DNA of 64,000 nucleotides from JAPOXK01 sp965220315. Its GTDB lineage: Bacteria; Chloroflexota; Dehalococcoidia; Bin125. Numbering within the stretch: position 1 is the stretch's first letter; every line of letters begins with the position of its first letter. Of the stretch, positions 58,228-64,000 are shown piece by piece. The DNA is taken from positions 248,001 to 312,000 of the forward strand of contig CBDCPP010000002.1 of assembly GCA_965220315.1 (NCBI GenBank), given 5' to 3'. Below the pieces are notes generated by a model. That model did no database searches and was not told where the DNA came from. It worked only from the letters and a program-made list of their open reading frames with translations. The position numbers and the translations under genes are program-made.

Positions 58228-58712
58228 TGCCGCTTCGCCAGCACGACCTCCAACCGCCGCAAGGCGCTAAGCGGCCGCGTAAGCGTGTCGGGCGCGGTAA
58301 TGCGGCCGGCGGCGGCACATATTCGGGCCGCGGCCTCAAGGGGCAGAAATCCCGCGCGGGTGGCAACACGCGTCCGGGTTTCGAAGGCGGGCAAATGCCG
58401 CTCATCCGGCGTATGGCGCGCAAACGTGGTTTCACGCCACACGCGCGCGTTGCCGTTACGCCTATCAATCTCTTTCGCCTGAACGCGAAATTTGCCGCCG
58501 ACGCCCAAGTCGACGCGGAAGCCCTCGCCGCGGCGGGTTTGCTCAAGCATCCGCGCGAGCCGTTTAAGATTCTCGGCTCTGGAAAGCTGGACAGGCCGCT
58601 CGTTGTCTGCGCCGCGCGCGTCTCTCCGGCCGCGCGTGCCAAGATTGAGGCCGTCGGCGGTCGCGTTGAGGAACCGGATGCAGAGAGCACAAGCAGCAGC
58701 AGCGCCGACTAG
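58227..58712 (+). CDS. rplO: 50S ribosomal protein L15
   Basis: 161 aa. KRPRKRVGRGNAAGGGTYSGRGLKGQKSRAGG and GFEGGQMPLIRRMARKRGF (in outline). C-terminus ends in a short Ser/Ala tail. secY may start within its last 35 nt. Confidence 0.95.
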   Translation: MPLRQHDLQPPQGAKRPRKRVGRGNAAGGGTYSGRGLKGQKSRAGGNTRPGFEGGQMPLIRRMARKRGFTPHARVAVTPINLFRLNAKFAADAQVDAEALAAAGLLKHPREPFKILGSGKLDRPLVVCAARVSPAARAKIEAVGGRVEEPDAESTSSSSAD

Positions 58713-60411
58713 ACCCCGCCTGCTGCAGGCCATGATTGACGCTTGGCGGCAGCCAGACGTCCGCAAGAAGGTGCTCTTCACCCTTGCGATGCTTACGGTA
58801 TTCCGCTTCACCGCGCACATTCCCCTGCCCGGTGTGCGCGCTGCGCAACTCGACAGCGCGCTCGATAACAACCCGGTCCTCGGCTTCCTCAATCTCTTTA
58901 GTGGCGGGGGGCTCGAGAACCTGAGCATCGTCGCGCTGGGCGTGTACCCGTACATCACATCCTCGATCGTGATGCAGCTCCTCACGCCGATGATCCCCAA
59001 GCTCCAGAACCTGTCTAAAGAAGGCGAGCAAGGGCGCAATCGAATCCAGCTTTATACCTATTGGGTCGCCTTACCGATGGCGTTGGTCCAGGGTTACGGA
59101 CAGCTATTGCTGTTGGCCAACGTCAACGCGATCGAAGGCATTAGCTTCAGCGGCTCCGCCGCCCTCCCCACGGTAGCTGCTGTGATCTCCATGGCGGCCG
59201 GTACGATGTTCTTGGTTTGGCTCGGCGAACTCATTACCGAAAAAGGCGTCGGCAACGGGCTGTCGCTCATCATCTTCGGCGGGATCGTCGCTGGCTTCCC
59301 GACGATCTTTAGCTCGATCCGTCAGAGCGATACGGGTTTCGGCGGCATTGCCATCGTGATTATTATCGCTCTTGTCCTTGTCGCCTTGATTGTCTTCTTT
59401 CAAGAGGCGCAGCGGCGAATTCCCGTCCAGTACGCACGCAGCGTTTTTCGTGGCGGTCGCATGTACCGCCAAAGCGGGCAAAGCCACATTCCGTTGCGCG
59501 TCAACAGCGCCGGGATGATTCCGTTGATCTTTGCCTTCTCCATCATCATTTTTCCGTCGGTGGTTGCCGGATATGTGGTCGGCGCGGCCGCCGAGAGCAA
59601 TACCCGCGTGCGGCAGGAACTTCCCTTTCCCGAAGAAGACACGGACTTCCCGCTTGCTCAAACCTTCGAAGCGATCGATGCGGAGGGCCGATTCCGCGTC
59701 AACAACGGTGAATTCGATTGGATCGCAGCAGAGGACACCTTTGCTGCGATCGTGGACGACATTAATCAGGACGCCGACGCCAACGTTCTGACCTTCATCG
59801 AAACGGACCCGATTTCCGGCAGCGCGACTTGGAATATCGAGAGTAACGCTGCCGGCTCCGAATTCATTGAGATTGAAGATCTGGCGGGCAACCTGGTCCG
59901 ACTCAGCGATATCCCGACCCACCGCGATGGCGCGGATGATCTATTCACGCCGGGCATCGTTGAGGGACAAACCGCGGGCGCACAGTTATCCACGATTGGG
60001 CGGGTGGCGGATTGGGTCCAGACTAGCTTCTCGCCGGGACGGCCGCTCTACTGGGCGCTTGTCTTTGTGCTCGTCGTCGCGTTCACTTTTTTCTATACGT
60101 TGATAACCTTCCAGCAGCAGAATCTCGCCGAGAATCTGCAGAAGCAGGGCGGCTTCATTCCCGGCATTCGCCCCGGTCGGCCTACGCAGGACTACATCAA
60201 TCGCGTGCTGTTTCGGATCACGTGGGCGGGTGCCCTGTTCTTGGGCTTCGTCGCGATCGTTCCCTTTTTGGCGACGGAGTTTATCCCTGATAGTCAGGCG
60301 CTCACGATATCAAGCGTCGGGCTCTTAATCGTTGTCGGGGTCGCGCTCGACACGATGAAACAGATCGAGGCGCAGCTGCTCATGCGCAACTACGAAGGGT
60401 TCATCCGCTAA
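58678..60411 (+). CDS. secY: Protein translocase subunit SecY with a large external insertion
   Basis: 577 aa, against ~430-440. The ten-helix SecY channel is recognisable: VFRFTAHIPLPGV, YITSSIVMQLLTPMIPKL, MFLVWLGELITEKGVGNGLSLIIF (in outline), SIPL-type RVNSAGMIPLIFAFSIIIFPS (helix 7) and FTFFYTLITFQQQNLAENLQKQGGFIPGIRPG. Between helices 7 and 8, after VVAGYVVGAA, about 125 extra, acidic residues are inserted (nt ~59590-59985) before LSTIGRVADW. This loop faces outside. ATG 58678 has GAGGA upstream; ATG 58732 (559 aa) is a reasonable alternative closer to the family start. Confidence 0.94.
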   Translation: MQRAQAAAAPTRPRLLQAMIDAWRQPDVRKKVLFTLAMLTVFRFTAHIPLPGVRAAQLDSALDNNPVLGFLNLFSGGGLENLSIVALGVYPYITSSIVMQLLTPMIPKLQNLSKEGEQGRNRIQLYTYWVALPMALVQGYGQLLLLANVNAIEGISFSGSAALPTVAAVISMAAGTMFLVWLGELITEKGVGNGLSLIIFGGIVAGFPTIFSSIRQSDTGFGGIAIVIIIALVLVALIVFFQEAQRRIPVQYARSVFRGGRMYRQSGQSHIPLRVNSAGMIPLIFAFSIIIFPSVVAGYVVGAAAESNTRVRQELPFPEEDTDFPLAQTFEAIDAEGRFRVNNGEFDWIAAEDTFAAIVDDINQDADANVLTFIETDPISGSATWNIESNAAGSEFIEIEDLAGNLVRLSDIPTHRDGADDLFTPGIVEGQTAGAQLSTIGRVADWVQTSFSPGRPLYWALVFVLVVAFTFFYTLITFQQQNLAENLQKQGGFIPGIRPGRPTQDYINRVLFRITWAGALFLGFVAIVPFLATEFIPDSQALTISSVGLLIVVGVALDTMKQIEAQLLMRNYEGFIR

Positions 60412-60428
60412 GAGATGCGTGTCCTGTC

Positions 60429-61082
60429 ATGTACGTAGTGCTGTTTGGTCCACCAGGCGCTGGCAAAGGAACGCAGGCGGTGCGGATCGCTCAAGCCACG
60501 AAGCTCGCGCATGTCGCGACGGGGGACATGTTCCGCGACAACATCCGCGCGCAGACCGAACTCGGCCAGCGTGCCGAAAGCTATATCACCAAAGGGGAAC
60601 TCGTCCCGGACCAGCTGACGATCGGGCTTCTCATGGATCGTCTCGACCAACCCGACGCCGCATCCGGGGCTATTCTTGATGGTTTTCCCCGCACGATCCT
60701 ACAGGCGCAGGCACTCGACAGCGCGCTCCACGCGCGGGGCAAGCGGGTCGGGGCCGCCATTCTGATCGAAGTCGCCGACGAGGAAGTGTTGCGACGGCTC
60801 GGTGGACGCTGGACCTGTTCGGACTGTGGCATGGTCTTCCACGAGCGCACCAACCCGCCAAAGCGGAACGGGCTCTGCCATCATTGCGAGAAGCCGCTGA
60901 TACAGCGTTCGGATGACACACCTGCCGCGATCCGGAATCGTCTGCGGATATACCGCGAACAGACCAAGCCGCTGGCGGCCTTTTATGAGACGGTTGGCGT
61001 TCTTACCCGCGTCGACGGTGCGCGTGAGCCGGAGCCTGTCCAGGTGGACCTTCTCCGGGCGCTAGAGTCCATCTCTGTATGA
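60429..61082 (+). CDS. adk: Adenylate kinase, zinc LID type
   Basis: 217 aa. P-loop GPPGAGKGTQ, ATGDMFRDNI, DGFPRT, and a LID zinc site with Cys130, Cys133, Cys150 and Cys153. AMP + ATP to 2 ADP. secY-adk-map is the standard order. Confidence 0.96.
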   Translation: MYVVLFGPPGAGKGTQAVRIAQATKLAHVATGDMFRDNIRAQTELGQRAESYITKGELVPDQLTIGLLMDRLDQPDAASGAILDGFPRTILQAQALDSALHARGKRVGAAILIEVADEEVLRRLGGRWTCSDCGMVFHERTNPPKRNGLCHHCEKPLIQRSDDTPAAIRNRLRIYREQTKPLAAFYETVGVLTRVDGAREPEPVQVDLLRALESISV

Positions 61083-61849
61083 TCATGGAGTCCGGCCAGC
61101 AAGTCGTTCTGAAAAGCTCGGACGTGATCGCCCTCATGCGGAAAGCTGGCCGGGTAGTGGGGGAAACTCTCCAAGAACTCGCTGAGCAAGTCCGGCCTGG
61201 CGTCGACGTACGGGACCTCAACACCTACGTCGAACGGAAATACGAGCGTCTAGGCGTCGTCCCTACCTTTAAGGGCTATCAGGGTTACCCGGACGTGGTC
61301 TGTGTCTCCATCAACGAACAGCTGGTCCACGGCATACCGAGTTCCCGTATCCTTCAAGAGGGCGATATTGTCTCCATCGACTTGGGCGCTACAGTAGAAG
61401 GGTTCGTAGGGGATTCCGCCATCACGGTGGGATGCGGTTCCATTTCCGATGAAGCCCAGCGCCTCATCGATGTCACTCGCAACGCTCTCTGGGCGGGCAT
61501 CCAGGCCACGCACGATGGGGTACGTAAGGGCGATATTGGGGCAGCAATCCAGCAAGTGATCGAAGCCGCGGGCTACGGACTAGTACGGAACTATGTGGGG
61601 CATGGAGTGGGCCGGGAGATGCATGAACCACCGCAGATGCCTAATTACGGCAAAGCTGGCACCGGCATGCGGATGCGCAGCGGCATGGTGATCGCATTGG
61701 AGCCCATGGTCACGCTCGGCAGTCCAGAGACGTTTGTCCACGACGATGACTGGACCGTTTCCACCAAAGATGGTTGCCTCTCTGCTCACTTCGAGCACAC
61801 GATTGCGATCGGTCAAGGTGAAGCCGAAGTGCTCACCTTGCCCGGCTAG
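61079..61849 (+). CDS. map: Methionine aminopeptidase, type I
   Basis: 256 aa. Metal-site residues lie in SIDLGATVEGFVGDSAIT, NYVGHGVGREMHEPPQMPNYG, VIALEPMV and HFEHTIAI. Removes N-terminal Met from nascent chains. The start (ATG 61079 or 61085) overlaps the adk stop. Confidence 0.96.
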   Translation: MIMESGQQVVLKSSDVIALMRKAGRVVGETLQELAEQVRPGVDVRDLNTYVERKYERLGVVPTFKGYQGYPDVVCVSINEQLVHGIPSSRILQEGDIVSIDLGATVEGFVGDSAITVGCGSISDEAQRLIDVTRNALWAGIQATHDGVRKGDIGAAIQQVIEAAGYGLVRNYVGHGVGREMHEPPQMPNYGKAGTGMRMRSGMVIALEPMVTLGSPETFVHDDDWTVSTKDGCLSAHFEHTIAIGQGEAEVLTLPG

Positions 61850-61871
61850 TGGAACTCGGGGCGCAGAACTG

Positions 61872-62144
61872 ATGGCACGATCCTCTACTTCTCGCAAACG
61901 GTCCCAGGTTCGCGCAGCGCCTACTCCTCAGACCGATAAGATCGAGGTAGAGGGCGTGGTACGCGAGGCCTTGCCGAACGCGATGTTCCGCGTCGAGTTG
62001 GCGAATGGCCACGAGGTCCTCGCGCATGTGTCCGGCAAGATCCGCATGTACTTCATTCGGATCCTGCCTGGCGACCGTGTCCTCGTTGAACTTAGTGAGT
62101 ACGATCTCACTCGCGGCCGCGTGACGTACCGCTTCAAGAGCTAG
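61872..62144 (+). CDS. infA: Translation initiation factor IF-1 with basic N-terminal extension
   Basis: 90 aa against 72. Core: KIEVEGVVREALPNAMFRVELANGHEVLAHVSGKIRMYFIRILPGDRVLVELSEYDLTRGRVTYRFKS (in outline). The first ~22 residues (ARSSTSRKRSQVRAAPTPQT) are an extra basic stretch. ATG 61872; a shorter start is not available in frame before the core. rpmJ, usually next, is missing. Confidence 0.94.
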   Translation: MARSSTSRKRSQVRAAPTPQTDKIEVEGVVREALPNAMFRVELANGHEVLAHVSGKIRMYFIRILPGDRVLVELSEYDLTRGRVTYRFKS

Positions 62145-62162
62145 GCGAAGGAATCAGATCGC

Positions 62163-62543
62163 ATGGCCCGCATCTCTGGCGTCGATATTCCTGACAACAA
62201 GCGCGTTCCTTTCGCGTTGCAGTACATCCACGGCATCGGAGCGATGCGCGCTCGGGCGATTATGGACAAGACGCGCATCAATCCGGATGCACGTGTCCGC
62301 GATCTCAGTGACGCTGAGTTAACTCGCATCCGCGAAGTGATCGACCGTGATTATCTCGTCGAGGGTGATCTACGGCGCGAAGTCCGGCAGAATGTTCAAC
62401 GGCTCATCGACATTAATTGCTATCGTGGCCAACGCCACCGTCGGAATCTCCCAGCGCGTGGTCAGCGCACTAGGACCAACGCTCGCACACGCCGCGGCTC
62501 TCGGAAGACCGTCGCCGGTCGCCGTAAGGCCATCAAAAAGTAG
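62163..62543 (+). CDS. rpsM: 30S ribosomal protein S13
   Basis: 126 aa. ARISGVDIPDNKRVPFALQYIHGIG, YRGQRHRRNLPARGQRTRTNARTRRG (in outline). ATG 62163 with AAGGAA upstream. Confidence 0.96.
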   Translation: MARISGVDIPDNKRVPFALQYIHGIGAMRARAIMDKTRINPDARVRDLSDAELTRIREVIDRDYLVEGDLRREVRQNVQRLIDINCYRGQRHRRNLPARGQRTRTNARTRRGSRKTVAGRRKAIKK

Positions 62544-62552
62544 GATTCGCGA

Positions 62553-62945
62553 ATGGCAGATCGTAAGGCGAAACGGGGTCGGCGGCGTGAGCGCAAGAGT
62601 GTGCCGCGGGGGCGCGCCTATATTCAGTCGACGTTCAACAACACCTTGATTACCTTGACAGACCCGCAAGGCAACACTCTTGCTTGGGGTAGCGCGGGCA
62701 GTACCGGTACGAAAGGGTCGCGCAAGAGTACGCCCTACGCAGCCCAGCTCGCCGCAGAAGCGGCAGCGCGCAAGGCGATGGAGCATGGCATGCGGGAAGT
62801 CGATGTCTATGTGAAGGGGCCGGGGAGCGGTCGTGAGGCTGCCGTGCGCGCTCTCCAGGCGGCTGGCCTTTCCTTGACCACGATTCGGGATCGCACCCCC
62901 ATCCCGCACAATGGCTGTCGGCCGCCCAAGCGTCGGCGGGTCTAA
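62553..62945 (+). CDS. rpsK: 30S ribosomal protein S11
   Basis: 130 aa. GRAYIQSTFNNTLITLTDPQGN, GSRKSTPYAAQLAAEAAARKAMEHG, VKGPGSGREAAVRALQAAG and the C-terminal NGCRPPKRRRV (in outline). Confidence 0.96.
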   Translation: MADRKAKRGRRRERKSVPRGRAYIQSTFNNTLITLTDPQGNTLAWGSAGSTGTKGSRKSTPYAAQLAAEAAARKAMEHGMREVDVYVKGPGSGREAAVRALQAAGLSLTTIRDRTPIPHNGCRPPKRRRV

Positions 62946-62948
62946 GCG

Positions 62949-63575
62949 ATGGCACGCTACAACGGTCCCGTTTGTCGCCTTTGTCGCCGAAACGGAGAGA
63001 AGCTGTTCCTCAAGGGCGACCGCTGCTTTACGCCCAAGTGTGCCATTGAGCGGCGGCCAAACCCGCCGGGCCAGCGCTCTCCCCGCCGTCGCAAGGTTTC
63101 CGACCGCGGCCTCCAGCTGCGTGAAAAGCAGAAGGCTCGCCAAACCTATGGCGTCCTCGAGCGTCAGTTCCGCCGTCTCTATCAGGAGGCCTCGCGCCGC
63201 TCCGGCGTCACCGGCGAGAACCTCATGCAGCTATTGGAGCTGCGATTTGACAACGTCGTCTACCGGCTCGGCTTCGCCGAGTCGCGCGCGCAAGCGCGCC
63301 AACTCGTTCGGCACCGCCACATCACGCTCAACGGACGCATCACCAACGTACCGTCGGCGGAGCTCAAGATTGGTGACCGCGTTGGTTGGACGGAACGGGC
63401 TCGCAAGACGAACTTCTTCACGATGGTCAAAGAATGGCAGGGCGGGCGCGAGGTACCCGCCTGGCTTGCTGTCGATCCGGCAGCGCTTGAAGGCCAGGTC
63501 GTCGCTTTGCCCAGTCCAGACGAGATCGACGCGCGCTTCAACGATAGCGCCGTCGTCGAGTTCTATTCCCGTTAG
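62949..63575 (+). CDS. rpsD: 30S ribosomal protein S4, zinc (C+) form
   Basis: 208 aa. Zinc cysteines Cys9, Cys12, Cys26 and Cys31 near the N-terminus mark the C+ form of S4. RQKARQTYGVLERQFRRLYQEA-type region, LMQLLELRFDNVVYRLGFA and the S4 RNA-binding domain (RQLVRHRHITLNGRITNVPS) follow. Confidence 0.96.
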   Translation: MARYNGPVCRLCRRNGEKLFLKGDRCFTPKCAIERRPNPPGQRSPRRRKVSDRGLQLREKQKARQTYGVLERQFRRLYQEASRRSGVTGENLMQLLELRFDNVVYRLGFAESRAQARQLVRHRHITLNGRITNVPSAELKIGDRVGWTERARKTNFFTMVKEWQGGREVPAWLAVDPAALEGQVVALPSPDEIDARFNDSAVVEFYSR

Positions 63576-63596
63576 CCTATTGAGAGGAGCCACCTG

Positions 63597-64000
63597 GTGG
63601 TGATTTCGGAGCAAGAGCTCCCACGCCTTGAAATCGAGGAGTCGAGCGACACGTATGCGCGCATCGTCGCTGAGCCCTTTTCCCGTGGCTTCGGCACCAC
63701 GCTTGGTAACGCGCTGCGTCGCGTTCTCCTGAGTTCGCTTCCCGGCGCCGCCATCGTCTCCATCCGCATCGACCAGGTGCAGCACGAATTCTCGACCATC
63801 GCCCACATGAAGGAGGACACCACCGAGCTGCTCCTCAACATCCGTGGTATCCGCCTGCGCGCCCTCTCGGACCGCCCGGCCAAGTTATTCCTGGAGGTCT
63901 CCGGCGAGCGCACGATTACCGCTGGCGATCTGGAGGTACCGGGCGATTACGAGATCGTGAACCCGGATCACTACCTCGCCACCCTGGATGCGCCGGACGC
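63597..64000 (+). CDS. rpoA: RNA polymerase alpha subunit, N-terminal part
   Basis: The frame is open to the window edge (134 full codons), so the gene is cut. GTG 63597 or 63600, with GAGAGGAG upstream. Diagnostic sequence: ARIVAEPFSRGFGTTLGNALRRVLLSSLPGAAIVSIRID (in outline) and VQHEFSTIAHMKEDTTELLLNIR, the alpha N-terminal dimerisation domain. rplQ would be expected after it. Confidence 0.96.
   Translation, partial: MVISEQELPRLEIEESSDTYARIVAEPFSRGFGTTLGNALRRVLLSSLPGAAIVSIRIDQVQHEFSTIAHMKEDTTELLLNIRGIRLRALSDRPAKLFLEVSGERTITAGDLEVPGDYEIVNPDHYLATLDAPD

Noticed and set aside
59580..59990. SecY insert as an intein
   Set aside because: No Cys/Ser-led first splicing block, no C-terminal His-Asn, and the position is an external loop rather than a conserved motif.

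Overview
The window is high-GC bacterial chromosome, densely coding and almost entirely on the + strand, with no tRNA, rRNA, CRISPR array, transposase or phage gene visible. Gene content points to a monoderm-type, aerobic or microaerobic bacterium, most likely a member of Chloroflexota (inference). The supporting features are MurT/GatD peptidoglycan amidation genes, a CysO/CysM/JAMM cysteine cluster as in Actinobacteria and Chloroflexota, a DnaD plus DnaI/DnaC-type helicase-loading set, System II cytochrome c maturation (ResB and CcsB), a split cytochrome b with an APWYF motif in the C-terminal subunit, and an S12 protein with the 'Gram-positive' N-terminal insertion.

Layout. 0-4 kb: end of ychF, two XdhC/CoxI-family genes, a tandem tatA pair and an M50 protease. 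4-10.5 kb: murT-gatD, an M23 peptidase, resB and lgt (envelope and export). 10.7-15 kb: a sulfur-carrier operon (MoaD/ThiS-E1 fusion, CysO, CysM, JAMM protease) running into folP-folK. 15-16 kb: two small unknown membrane proteins. 16-28 kb: purF-purM, then a cytochrome bc operon (39-aa membrane ORF, cytochrome b N-half, cytochrome b C-half, Rieske, diheme cytochrome c), two tiny desulforedoxin-like proteins, a PgpH-like HD phosphodiesterase, and purQ-purL. 28.5-32.6 kb: rplI-dnaB-dnaD-dnaC-like. 32.6-44.8 kb: moaD-moaE fusion on the minus strand, comF, glyA, rpsF-ssb-rpsR, hom, a coiled-coil protein, thrC, folE, a FemAB-like protein, a GT4 glycosyltransferase and ccsB. 44.8-64 kb: a merged str-S10-spc-alpha block from rpsL to rpoA (cut by the window end), without rpsN and rpmJ at their usual places.

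How the parts connect. The Rieske protein has a twin-arginine signal and the window carries two TatA copies; the cytochrome c subunits need ResB/CcsB. Two ubiquitin-like sulfur carriers (the MoaD/ThiS domain fused to the E1, and MoaD fused to MoaE) carry their Gly-Gly tails internally, while a JAMM protease of the type that cleaves after such tails lies in the same operon as one of them. This is the strongest candidate for an under-described system here. Other unusual points are a SecY with an inserted acidic external domain of about 125 residues, low-complexity tails on at least six ribosomal proteins (S18 carries eleven 6-residue repeats), a fused double-AAA helicase loader, a tuf gene whose codon choice switches abruptly near its 3' end, and a perfect 18-bp palindrome upstream of ccsB.
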